From NCBI GenBank assembly GCA_945957605.1, contig CAMFLR010000004.1, forward strand, positions 434,001 to 498,000: 64,000 bases of DNA. The letters are read 5' to 3'. The notes under the pieces are model-generated. The model was not told where the DNA came from and ran no database searches. It saw only the letters and a list, made by a program, of their open reading frames with translations. This document shows positions 1 through 9,500 of the stretch, piece by piece. The first letter of the stretch is position 1, and every line of letters starts with the position of its first letter. The stretch is from an uncultured Isosphaeraceae bacterium. GTDB taxonomy: Bacteria > Planctomycetota > Planctomycetia > Isosphaerales > Isosphaeraceae. The position numbers and the translations under genes are program-made.

Positions 1-2
1 AA

Positions 3-626
3 ATTCTGGCCGAGCGTTGCGGGGCGGCTGAGCACGCGATGATGCTCTATCTCGACCATCCCGGCGGAGGCGAGTCGGGCCTGGCGGTTTTACACGCGAC
101 GCTTCACGTTGCGTTGCGGAAAGTCTTCGACTTGCTCACGATCGACCGCGTCGCCGCGAAAATTCGGCTGGCCGACGAAGCGTTGCCACCCTTGCTTGGC
201 GGCCGCCCGCCGCGAATCGCCGTCGCCGGTTTGAATCCGCACGCCAGCGAGAACGGCCTGTTCGGCGACGAAGAGCAAACGATCATCGGCCCCGCCGTGA
301 TGCAAGCCGCCAGCGAAGGGGCCGACGTGGTCGGGCCAATCGCCGCCGACACGCTGTTCGTTCGCGCTCTCAATGGCGAGTTCGACGCGGTGATTGCGAT
401 GTATCACGACCAGGGTCACGTCGCGCTCAAAACAGTCGGCTTCGACCGCGCCGTGAACGTCACGCTCGGCTTGCCAATCGTGCGCACGAGCGTCGCCCAC
501 GGCACGGCATTCGACATCGCCTGGACTGGCAAAGCCGAAATCTCAAGTCTGATCGAAGCCACGCGCGTCGCCGCTCGCATTGTCGCGGGCCGGCGAGCGC
601 TTGCCGAAAACCGAGCCGTTAACTGA
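3..626 (+). CDS. pdxA: 4-hydroxythreonine-4-phosphate dehydrogenase, 3' part (partial)
   Basis: C-terminal portion of PdxA, the NAD-dependent enzyme that oxidises 4-phosphohydroxy-L-threonine in vitamin B6 synthesis (cytoplasm). The reading frame is open back to base 3, so the true start lies left of the window; about 207 residues are visible out of a usual 330. Family motifs seen are AGLNPHASENGLFG, GPIAADTLF, the metal and substrate region MYHDQGH, and VNVTLGLPIVRTSVAHGTAFDIA near the end. The stop codon TGA shares its last base with the ATG of the following histidine phosphatase gene, so the two are probably co-transcribed and translationally coupled. No internal break is visible. The assignment is firm; only the missing N-terminus limits it. 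Confidence 0.95.
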   Translation: MLAERCGAAEHAMMLYLDHPGGGESGLAVLHATLHVALRKVFDLLTIDRVAAKIRLADEALPPLLGGRPPRIAVAGLNPHASENGLFGDEEQTIIGPAVMQAASEGADVVGPIAADTLFVRALNGEFDAVIAMYHDQGHVALKTVGFDRAVNVTLGLPIVRTSVAHGTAFDIAWTGKAEISSLIEATRVAARIVAGRRALAENRAVN

Positions 627-1258
627 TGAGCAAGCCGACACTCGTTTACCTGATTCGCCACGGCTCGACTGCACTCAATCGCGAGATTCCGTATCGCTTG
701 CAAGGGCGCGGGCTCAATCCCGAATTGGACGAGGAGGGGAACGACCAGGCCAGACGCGCTGGCGAGGCGCTTCGTTCGATTCCGCTGACTCGCGTTTACA
801 CCTCGCCGCTGATTCGCGCGCAGCAGACTGCGGGCTGGATCGCGCGTCCGCACAATCTGCAACCGGTTGTGGTCGAGACTCTGGTGGAAGCAAGCCTCGG
901 CGTCTGGGAAGGGCTGACGTGGGACCAGGCAAAGGCGTCACACCCTGCCGAGTTCGCCGCATTTCAGGCAAATCCCGGCACCGTACCATATCCTGGCGGC
1001 GAGTCGTTTTTCGATTCGCAGAATCGAGTGACACCGGCAATTGCGGCGATTGCAGGCGAACATCCCGGCGAGCGAATCGCCGTCGTCAGTCACAACGTGA
1101 CAAACCGCGCCTTCCTCGCCGGGCTACTCGGAGTGCCTTGCAACCGGGCGCGCGAGATCCGTCAGTCAAATTGCGGAATTAGCATCATCGCATACGATGG
1201 CGATCGAGTGACCGTCGAAACGGTCAACTCGACGTTTCATCTCGAGTCGCACGGTTAA
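626..1258 (+). CDS. Histidine phosphatase (phosphoglycerate mutase-like) family protein
   Basis: A 210-residue member of the histidine phosphatase superfamily (cofactor-dependent phosphoglycerate mutase branch). The catalytic RHG motif is at about residues 11-13 (LIRHGSTALN), the second conserved segment YTSPLIRAQQTA is at 58-69, and the distal catalytic His lies in VVSHN at about residue 154. Length and motif order fit small-molecule phosphatases such as CobC, GpmB-like or broad-specificity sugar phosphatases; sequence alone does not settle the substrate. The start ATG overlaps the pdxA stop (TGATG), which fixes the start. The gene ends tail-to-tail with the epimerase on the other strand, overlapping it by four bases. 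Confidence 0.88.
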   Translation: MSKPTLVYLIRHGSTALNREIPYRLQGRGLNPELDEEGNDQARRAGEALRSIPLTRVYTSPLIRAQQTAGWIARPHNLQPVVVETLVEASLGVWEGLTWDQAKASHPAEFAAFQANPGTVPYPGGESFFDSQNRVTPAIAAIAGEHPGERIAVVSHNVTNRAFLAGLLGVPCNRAREIRQSNCGISIIAYDGDRVTVETVNSTFHLESHG

Positions 1259-2229
1259 TTTGACGCCAGTTTGCGCGACTGCTCATCGAGAATGTCGGCC
1301 AGAATCTGGTCGAGGTTGCGCGTCGGCCGGTAGCCGATCAGACGTTTAATCTTCGACAGGTCAGGAACCCGCCGGTACATATCTTCAAAACCGGCGGTAT
1401 ATGCTTCGCCGTAAGGGACTGTCTGAATCGCGCTTTTTCCGCCAGTCAGCGCTCGTACGCGGTCGGCAAGTTGAAGAATCGAAACTTCCTCATCATTGCC
1501 AATGTTGAAAACCTCACCACGCGCCGCGGGATTTTGCATTAGCGCGACCAAAGCACCAACGATATCGGAAACGTGCGCAAAGCAACGCGTTTGATGGCCG
1601 GTTCCATAAACCGTAAGCGGCGAACCAGCGAGTCCCTGCGAAACGAATCGCGGAATGACCATGCCGTAGCGACCGGTCTGACGTGGACCAACGGTGTTGA
1701 ATAACCGAGCGATAACCACCGGCAAACGTGATTCGTTCCAGTGCGCTAGCGCCAGGAATTCATCAAGCGCTTTGGCGCAAGCGTAGGCCCAGCGACGGGT
1801 ATTAGTCGGGCCCATCACGCAGTCGTCGCCTTCGGCGAAGGGGATTTTCTCGCTCTTGCCGTAAACTTCGCTCGTGGAAGTGATGAGCACTGGCCGGCGA
1901 TATCGGGCGCAAGCACGCAGCACGACATCGGTGCCGTTGACGATTGTTTCAATCGTCTTGACCGGTTGTTCGACCACCAAGCGAACGCCAACCGCGCTTG
2001 CGAGATGGAAAACCGCCTGGCATTCCTTCACGCACTCTTCAACTAGCGCGGGTTCGGTGACGCTGCCGAGCCGCAGTTCGAAGCCGGGTTGGCCCTCGAG
2101 TCCGGCGATATTCTCGTAACGGCCGGTGCTCAGGTCGTCGAGCGCGAGGACCTCGTCTCCCTGGCCGAGCAGCCGCTCTGATAAGTGACTGCCAATGAAC
2201 CCCGAGCCGCCGGTGATCAGGTACCGCAT
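1255..2229 (-). CDS. NAD-dependent epimerase/dehydratase (UDP-glucuronate decarboxylase-like)
   Basis: A 324-residue extended short-chain dehydrogenase acting on a nucleotide sugar. The NAD-binding glycine motif TGGSGFIGSHL is right at the N-terminus, followed by the DDLSTG region, the catalytic triad region TSTSEVYG and YACAKALDE (Tyr and Lys of YxxxK), and RLFNTVGPRQTGRYGMVIPRF, which is typical of GDP-mannose dehydratase/UDP-xylose synthase relatives. I start at the ATG at 2229 because the Rossmann motif begins there; an in-frame start 60 bases upstream would add an unusual tail. No clear Shine-Dalgarno sequence is seen. It would supply a modified sugar for glycan or capsule synthesis, but neighbouring genes do not reveal which one. 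Confidence 0.85.
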   Translation of the reverse strand: MRYLITGGSGFIGSHLSERLLGQGDEVLALDDLSTGRYENIAGLEGQPGFELRLGSVTEPALVEECVKECQAVFHLASAVGVRLVVEQPVKTIETIVNGTDVVLRACARYRRPVLITSTSEVYGKSEKIPFAEGDDCVMGPTNTRRWAYACAKALDEFLALAHWNESRLPVVIARLFNTVGPRQTGRYGMVIPRFVSQGLAGSPLTVYGTGHQTRCFAHVSDIVGALVALMQNPAARGEVFNIGNDEEVSILQLADRVRALTGGKSAIQTVPYGEAYTAGFEDMYRRVPDLSKIKRLIGYRPTRNLDQILADILDEQSRKLASN

Positions 2230-2341
2230 TAAGTGTCGCGCCTGTTTCCATCGCGGCTCAGGGCCGCACCACATCATTTCGCAACGCACGGCGCCGGGCG
2301 ACTCGCGCGAGCCAGATGCAGAGAGTATGACCTCTGTCCGC

Positions 2342-2938
2342 TCAATCGTCGAGCGTTACGCTCCAATACGCTTCGCTCAAAAAGCGCGACCAGCTTGTTA
2401 ACCGTACGGTGGAAGCGTCATAAAGAGGCTTCCAGCTCGGGCGAAAAGGGGGCCGGCGCAGCTTCATCCCGGCCTGTTCGGGCGTTCGATTCGCCTTGCG
2501 GGCATTGCACGACACGCAAGCGAGCACGCAATTCTCCCAGGTCGTTCGCCCGCCAACCGAGCGCGGCAAAACGTGATCGATCGTCAGTTCCGCACTGCCG
2601 GGCTGGACGCCACAGTACTGGCAGGTGGAATGATCGCGTTTGAACACGTTTCTGCGGCAGAATGTGACCGAATTCGACCTCGGTCTGTCGTGCCGAGTGA
2701 GTGCGAGAACTTCGGGGACTCGCATGCGCATCGTGACTGCGCGGAGGCAGGGCTCGCCGGGTTTTGGTGCTAGCTGCGCCCAGTCGTGCCAGGTGTAGAG
2801 CCGAAAGTCGTCGGGATCGACGACCAGAGCCGACTCGTTCCATAGCATCGTCAGCGACCGGGCCACCGTCGCAATATTGACGGGCATCCAGTGCCGGTTG
2901 AGCACCAAGGTGGGACGTTCGAGAACTGCCAACGACAT
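2342..2938 (-). CDS. HNH endonuclease family protein
   Basis: A 198-residue HNH-type protein. The C-terminal half carries the nuclease fold: a zinc knuckle CQYCG near residue 108, the HNH core with IDHVLPRS near 120, an Asn in TTWENC and the second Cys pair CVSCNARK near 140. The N-terminal half (VLNRHWMPVN, an early LALTRHDRP) matches the widespread stand-alone HNH family found in many environmental bacteria, whose role is not established. GGAGG sits about nine bases before the ATG, which fixes the start. No methyltransferase or restriction partner is next to it, so a classical restriction role is not supported. Confidence 0.85.
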   Translation of the reverse strand: MSLAVLERPTLVLNRHWMPVNIATVARSLTMLWNESALVVDPDDFRLYTWHDWAQLAPKPGEPCLRAVTMRMRVPEVLALTRHDRPRSNSVTFCRRNVFKRDHSTCQYCGVQPGSAELTIDHVLPRSVGGRTTWENCVLACVSCNARKANRTPEQAGMKLRRPPFRPSWKPLYDASTVRLTSWSRFLSEAYWSVTLDD

Positions 2939-3228
2939 CTACGCTCGCCTCCCTAGGGTGGGGATTCGGAACGCGGGGAATTGAACCCCCCATCGTTGCC
3001 CGGGCGCTCTGAATCGCGCCGGGACATAGTCTGAGTGCGGCACCTATCGGGATTGAGCTGCGCGGTCGCCGTTACAGCGGCGTCATAGCAAAGTCTTACA
3101 CTACACTACTAAGCGGCAAACCAGTTCACAAGCTCCTACCGCGACACCGGCGCGGTCGATCGGCGGGCGGGGAGCGATCAACATGTTTAGTGTGGAGGCA
3201 ATCCACCCGGTTCGAATTGCTTGCCAGG
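2939..3228. other. Intergenic region with several strong hairpins upstream of the HNH gene
   Basis: About 290 bases between the RND permease stop and the HNH start, both on the minus strand. I see a perfect 5-bp hairpin with a 6-base loop at 3067-3082, a GGCGC/GCGCC hairpin at about 3003-3020 flanked by further GC pairing, and at about 2975-2991 a T-arm-like element (GGGG, loop containing TTCAATT, CCCC on the minus strand). These could be an RND-gene terminator plus a structured leader for the HNH gene, or a small RNA. I could not fold the region into a full tRNA or tmRNA, so no RNA gene is called. Confidence 0.3.
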
Positions 3229-6200
3229 TCAGGGTTTGATCTCCGGTTCGGGCGCCTTTGTCTCGCTGGGCGCGACGGTCTCCCTCGATTGAAGCATGCG
3301 GCGAATCACGTAAAAGAAAACTGGCGTGAGGAAGATCCCAAAGAACGTCACCCCCAGCATACCGCTGAATACGGCAATCCCCAGCGCACGGCGCATTTCC
3401 GCGCCGGCCCCTTGTGCAAGCACGAGTGGGACCACGCCCAGGATAAACGCCAGCGACGTCATCAGGATCGGCCGCAACCGAAGTTTCGATGCTTCGAGCA
3501 CGGCCTCCCGCGGAGCCTCGCCAGAGTCTTGCCGCTGCTTGGCGAACTCGACGATGAGAATCGCATTCTTGCTCGCAAGGCCGACCAGCACCACGAAGCC
3601 AATTTGCGTGAAAATGTTCATCTCGAGCCGCGCGACGTTAACCCCAACAACCGAACAGAGTAGGCACATCGGTACGACGAGAATCACCGCGAGCGGCAAC
3701 GACCAACTCTCGTACTGCGCGGCGAGCACCAGGAAGACCAGCACTACGGCCAGCGCAAAGACGTACATCGCCGAGTTGCCGGCCTGCAGTTGCAAGTAGG
3801 TGAGATCGGTCCAGTCGTATGCCATCGATCGCGGCAATTCTTGCGCGGCGATTTCTTGCATCATCTGAACGGCCTGACCGGAGCTTGTCCCGGGTGCGGA
3901 GTCGCCGATGATCGCCGCGGCGGAATACATATTGTAGCGCAGCACGGAAACCGGTCCGCTGGTATTCGCTGCTGAGATGAGCGTCGCCAGGCGGACCATC
4001 TGGCCCTGATTGCTGCGAACTTGAAGCTGGCGGATATCGTTCACACCGGCGCGATACTGCTGATCGGCCTGAATATTCACCTGCCAGGTTCGGCCGAATT
4101 CGTTGAAGTTATTTACATAATAAGAACCAATATAAAGCTGAAGGGCATCAAATACATCGCTTACCGATACACCAAGCGCCTCGCATTTCGTGCGATCGAG
4201 GTCGAGATACAGCCACGGCGTATCGGTTCGCGAACTATTGAAGAGTCCTTGCAGACCCGCCGTTTTACTAGCCCGGGCAACGATTTGATCGCTCACTCTC
4301 TGCAAAATTCCCAGGCCGAGATTGCCACGATCTTCTATGATGAACTTGAAGCCGCCGGTGGTGCCCAGGCCTTCAAGCGGCGGCGCACCGAAAGCAGAAA
4401 CGATTGCTTCCTTGACCTCGGCTTGGCAGCGTTTGCGAATCGCGTCTGCGATGGCATCGGCACTTAGTTTCGAACCACGGCGCTCGGAGAATTCCTTCAG
4501 CATCACGTACATCGAACCCAGGTTGGGCGCGTTGGAGTTGAGAACGAGCGACGCTCCCGAAACACCGACGGTGTGCGCGACACCGTCGGTCTCACGGGCG
4601 AGCGATTCGATGCGTGCCATGACTCGCTGAGTTCGTTCGACCGACGCGGAGTCGGGAAGTTGGACGTTGAGTAGGAGATATCCCTTGTCCTGCTGCGGAA
4701 TGAAACCCACGGGAACACTGGTGAATTCCCAGTAGGTCAAAAACAGCAATCCGCCATAAACGAGCAGCGCGATGAGAGATATGCGGAGCAATCCGGCGAT
4801 GATGCGCGAATAAACCGCCGTCGTTGCCGCGAACAGAGCATTAAACAGGCGGAAGAACCAGCCGAGGATGAAGTCGAGCAAGCGCGTGAGCGGGTCGCGA
4901 GGAGCATCGGCTGGCTTGAGTAAAATTGCCGCCAGTGCGGGGCTTAGCGTGAGGGAGTTGAATGCAGAAATGACTGTCGAAACGGCGATCGTTACGGCAA
5001 ATTGTCGGAAAAACTGCCCCGTTACGCCGGCGAGAAACGCACACGGAACGAACACCGCACAGAGGACGAGCCCCACCGCGATGACCGGGCCGGTCACTTC
5101 CTCCATTGCTTTCTCAGCCGCTTCTTGCGGTGTTTTGCCCTGCTCAAGCCATCGCTCGACGTTTTCAACAACGACAATCGCATCGTCGACCACGATGCCG
5201 ATCGCAAGTACCAAACCAAAAAGTGAAAGATTGTTCAGCGAATAACCAAGCGCAGCCATTGCGGCAAACGTTCCCACAATTGCCACGGGCACGGCGACGA
5301 GCGGAATGAGCGCGGCTCGCCAGCTTTGCAAGAAGACCATAACCACGATGGCGACGAGAATGATCGCGTCGCGCAAGGTGCTAAAAACCTGATTCACAGA
5401 TTCACGAATGAACGGTGTTGTGTCGTAAACAATTCGATATTCCATTCCTTCGGGGAAGCTCGCTTTTAACTCGTTGATTTTGTCGTACACGCCCTTGGCG
5501 GTGTCGAGCGCGTTTGAACCCGGAAGTTGATAGATCGAAATCGCTACCGAGGGCTCGCCATCGAGCGTGCAAGACTGGTCGTACTGCTGCGATCCGAGTT
5601 CGACTCGTGCTACGTCGCGCAAACGGACGACGGCCGTCGCTTGCGAAGTTTTCGTCGAGCCGCTTTGACCATCGCCATTGTTTTGGGCGTTCTGTTTCGA
5701 TTGCGCGGCGGGATTGTTCGATTTTGATTGCGAACCGCTGGGCTGGGAGACATCGGGACCAGCTTTGATGACGATGTCACCAAATTGCTCTGGGTCGGTG
5801 AGTCGACCGAGGGCGTTGATCGTCAGTTGAAATTGCTGACCTTTGGGTACGGGTTGCTGACCGATTTGCCCGGCGGCGACTTGCAAATTCTGCGCACTGA
5901 TCGCGGCGACAACGTCGGTTGCCGTCAGGTTGAGCGAGGCGAGTTTGTCGGGATTGAGCCAGGTTCGTAGGCTGTAATCGCGCTGGCCAAGGAAGGTCAA
6001 ACCAGCGACACCCGGAAGGCGGCCAAGTTCATCTTTGATGTAAATCGTGGCGTAATTGCTGAGGAATGTGCTGTCGTACCGGTGGTCGGGCGAGACGAGA
6101 TTGATGATCATCATCGTGCTCGGCGACATCTTCTTGACGGTGATTCCTTCGCTCTGGACAAGCGCAGGAATTACCGGCAAGGCGAGCGACACACGATTTT

Positions 6201-6525
6201 GCACCAGCACCTGGGCCATGTTCGAATCGACGCCCAGCTTGAACGTCACGGTCAAGTTGTAGGCACCATCATTCGTGCATTGCGATGACATGTACGTCAT
6301 CCCTTCGACGCCGCTCACCTGTGCCTCGATGGGGGCGGCGACGGTGTCTTGCACGGTCAGCGAATTTGCTCCCGGGTAGAGCGCGGTGACCTGAACTGTA
6401 GGCGGAGTTACATCGGGATACTGCGCGACCGGCAGGTTGAAAACCGCCACGCCGCCGGCGAGGACGAAGATGATCGAGAGAACCGACGCGAAGATTGGGC
6501 GATGTATGAAGAAACGCGAAATCAC
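3229..6525 (-). CDS. RND multidrug efflux transporter, HAE1-family inner-membrane permease (second of two)
   Basis: A 1098-residue AcrB-type proton-driven exporter of the inner membrane. It has the expected RND layout: one helix at the N-terminus (start MISRFFIHRP), a large periplasmic loop, a six-helix bundle, a second periplasmic loop and the final helices. Proton-relay residues are present: the Asp pair in GIVVDDAIVVVENVERW and the Lys in GLASKNAILIVEFAKQ. A Ser/Asn/Gln-rich insert of about 45 residues near 258-300 lies just before VRLRDVARVELG, at the same site where the neighbouring permease carries a longer one. Its ATG overlaps the stop of the upstream permease by four bases (ATGA), so the two are coupled. 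Substrate cannot be told. Confidence 0.93.
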   Translation of the reverse strand: MISRFFIHRPIFASVLSIIFVLAGGVAVFNLPVAQYPDVTPPTVQVTALYPGANSLTVQDTVAAPIEAQVSGVEGMTYMSSQCTNDGAYNLTVTFKLGVDSNMAQVLVQNRVSLALPVIPALVQSEGITVKKMSPSTMMIINLVSPDHRYDSTFLSNYATIYIKDELGRLPGVAGLTFLGQRDYSLRTWLNPDKLASLNLTATDVVAAISAQNLQVAAGQIGQQPVPKGQQFQLTINALGRLTDPEQFGDIVIKAGPDVSQPSGSQSKSNNPAAQSKQNAQNNGDGQSGSTKTSQATAVVRLRDVARVELGSQQYDQSCTLDGEPSVAISIYQLPGSNALDTAKGVYDKINELKASFPEGMEYRIVYDTTPFIRESVNQVFSTLRDAIILVAIVVMVFLQSWRAALIPLVAVPVAIVGTFAAMAALGYSLNNLSLFGLVLAIGIVVDDAIVVVENVERWLEQGKTPQEAAEKAMEEVTGPVIAVGLVLCAVFVPCAFLAGVTGQFFRQFAVTIAVSTVISAFNSLTLSPALAAILLKPADAPRDPLTRLLDFILGWFFRLFNALFAATTAVYSRIIAGLLRISLIALLVYGGLLFLTYWEFTSVPVGFIPQQDKGYLLLNVQLPDSASVERTQRVMARIESLARETDGVAHTVGVSGASLVLNSNAPNLGSMYVMLKEFSERRGSKLSADAIADAIRKRCQAEVKEAIVSAFGAPPLEGLGTTGGFKFIIEDRGNLGLGILQRVSDQIVARASKTAGLQGLFNSSRTDTPWLYLDLDRTKCEALGVSVSDVFDALQLYIGSYYVNNFNEFGRTWQVNIQADQQYRAGVNDIRQLQVRSNQGQMVRLATLISAANTSGPVSVLRYNMYSAAAIIGDSAPGTSSGQAVQMMQEIAAQELPRSMAYDWTDLTYLQLQAGNSAMYVFALAVVLVFLVLAAQYESWSLPLAVILVVPMCLLCSVVGVNVARLEMNIFTQIGFVVLVGLASKNAILIVEFAKQRQDSGEAPREAVLEASKLRLRPILMTSLAFILGVVPLVLAQGAGAEMRRALGIAVFSGMLGVTFFGIFLTPVFFYVIRRMLQSRETVAPSETKAPEPEIKP

Positions 6526-9500
6526 AGCGTCTGTCCTCCGTTCACGTCGTCAGTCCGGACTGGAGCCGAGGGCACGCCAGTTTCGCGTCTACGAAAGAGT
6601 CCGAGGACAAGTAATGGCACGCCGATTCCGACGACTATGCCGAGAACGATTGCGATCGGCATGCGCAACGCGCCTGTTCGCACAAGCAGGAACGCTGCGG
6701 CAAGCCCGAGCGTGATGCCGAGCAGTACCGATCCAACCCAGCGAACGGGAATCGCGGAAAAGACGCGTGTGCCGCCGATTCCCTGAATAACCAGGAAAAA
6801 AACCGGCGTGAGGAAGATGCCAAACAGCGTGACGCCAACCATACCACTGAACACGGCCGTGCCCAGCGACACGCGCATCTCAGCACCTGCGCCTCGCGCG
6901 ACAACCAGCGGCACGACACCAAGAATGAACGCGAGCGACGTCATCAAGATGGGCCGCAGTCGCAGGCGAGACGCTTCACGCGCTGCCTCGGGCAATGGCT
7001 TCCCTTCTTGCTGAAGTTGCTTGGCGAATTCGACGATCAGAATCGCGTTCTTGCATGCGAGACCTACGAGAACGATCACGCCGATTTGCACAAAGATGTC
7101 GACGGAGAGATTCGCGAATCGAATTCCGCTGACTGCGCACAGCAAGCAGAGCGGAACGACCAGAATGACGGCAAGCGGCAGCGTCCAGCTTTCGTAGAGC
7201 GCAGCGAGAGCAAGAAACACACAAACAACGGCCAGAGCAAACACATACATCGCCGTGTTGCCGGCGCGAATTTGCAGGAACATGAGTTCGGTCCATTCCG
7301 TTTTCATCGTCGGTGGAATGGTTTTGGCCGAAATCTCGTCGATCTGCGCAATTGCGGCGCCAGTGCTGGAATTCGCGCGGACATTGCCGGTAATCGGTGC
7401 GGCCGTCGCCAGGTTGTATCGCGTGACAAACACGGGCCCGCCGATTTCGCGCACGTTGACAAGCGTACCGACGGAAACCATTTGGCCCCATTTGTTGCGT
7501 ACTTTGAGCAGATTGATGTCTTCAATGCGGTCGCGATAATTGCCTTCGGCCTGAATCGTGACTTGCCAGTAACGACCAAATGCGTTGAAACTGTTGACGT
7601 ACAAGGATCCCAGATACATCTGTAATGTTTGGTTCAAATCTCCGAGCGCGACTCCCAGCGATTCGACCTTCGTTCGGTCGATATCCATGTAATATTGCGG
7701 CGTGTTCGAGCGAAATTGAGTCGAGACTTCGGAAAGTGCCGGCGATTTACTTAACGCCTGAATCAGGTGATCGGACTGTGCTTGCAACGAGTCGAGCCCC
7801 AAACCCGCGCGATCTTCGGCCATCAACTTGAATCCGCCCGCGACGCTCAATCCCGGAACAGGCGGTGCACCAAAGACGGTGACGACCGCGTCTTTCACCT
7901 GAGCCTTCCACTCTTTTCTCAGCCTCGCCATGATTGCGGTGTCGTGCAGCTCGGGCTTTTGCCGCGCTTCAAATGGGTCGAGAATGACGAACATCGAACC
8001 GAAGTTGGAGCTGGTCGCCGAAAGCGCGAACGAGATCCCTGAAATCGTGATTGTGTGGGCGACACCGGGCGTCTTGCGGGTAATCGAATCGATGAGCGCG
8101 ATCGCCTCCTGCGTACGATTGAGTGAAGCCGAATCGGGAAGTTGTACGTTGATGATGAGCCGGCCTTGATCTTGTTGCGGAATAAATCCCGTCGGTGCTT
8201 TCGCAATGACCCAAACCGTCAGAACGAGCAGCCCGGCGTAGACCATCAACACGATTGCGCTAAATCGAAGAAACTTGCCGACGACCCAGTCGTATGCCGT
8301 TGAACCAGCGTCGAACCCGCGGTTGAAAAGCTTGAAAAACCAGCCGAAAACTCGATTGAGTAGTCGTGTGAAAATGTCAGGGCGGGCGTCTCGCGGCCTT
8401 AGCAGAAGCGCTGCGAGTGCGGGGCTTAGTGTTAACGAGTTGAACGCCGAGAACATTGTGGAAACGGCGATTGTAACGGCGAACTGGCGAAAGAATTGAC
8501 CGGTGATACCGCTAATGAACGCACAGGGGACGAACACAGCGCAGAGCACAATTGCAACCGCAACGACTGGTCCGGTCACCTCGACCATCGCTTTTACAGT
8601 CGCTTCGCGCGGCGGCAGACCTTGTTCCAACCAGCGCTCGACATTTTCGACAACAACAATCGCATCGTCGACGACGATGCCAATCGCCAGCACAAGGCCG
8701 AAAAGCGATATGTTGTTCAGCGAAAATCCGAGAACCGCCATCACGGCGAATGTGCCGAAAATCGCCACTGGAACGGCCACGAGCGGAATGATTGCAGCTC
8801 GCCAGCTTTGTAAGAACGTGAGCACAACCAAAGCCACAAGCCCAACAGCCTCGAGCAATGTGTGCACAACTTCATCAACCGACTCTTGAATGAATGGTGT
8901 GGTGTCGTAAGAGATCTGGTATTCAATTCCATCGGGGAAGCTCCCTTTAAGTTCCTCCATTTTCTTGCGGACAAGCTTGACGATATCCAAGGCATTCGTG
9001 CCTGGAAGTTGCCTTACGGCCAGTCCGACGGATGGCTGCCCATCGAACGTGCAAGACTGTGTATAGTTTTGCGCTCCCATCTCGAGACGCGCGACATCAC
9101 GCAAGCGGACAATACTCGTCGACGGCCGCGCCGGGCCGCGGTCGATCATCAGACGGCTCGTTAAGCCACTGGCGGGCGCTGCTTCTGTACCTTGATCCGA
9201 GGTTTGTGAATTGGCGCCAATCGAGAGGGGCGTGAGCGACGCGGGATCGGGTGTCGGGTTGCGATCGGCATGTTGACCGGGGTACGAGACTCCGTTTCCG
9301 GGGTTATAAATACTGAAGTCGCGAAAGCCTGAAACCAAGCTGTTTGAGGTGGAAATCAAGCTATTCGCGACTGTCACCTGAGCGTTTGAAATCGTCGCTT
9401 CGGTCATCACCGGATTTGAGGTTGTGGTCGAGCTTGTGCCGATCCGGCCTTTCGTCGTTTGATTTTGAATCGTCGTTGACGAGAGCGATTTCGGCTGTGT

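Noticed and set aside
2955-3060. Possible tRNA or tmRNA 3' end on the minus strand
   Set aside because: The T-arm-like stem-loop is there, but the candidate anticodon loop has eight bases, the T stem has a terminal mismatch, no 5' acceptor strand pairs with CGTTCCG and no proteolysis-tag frame ends in Ala-Ala.
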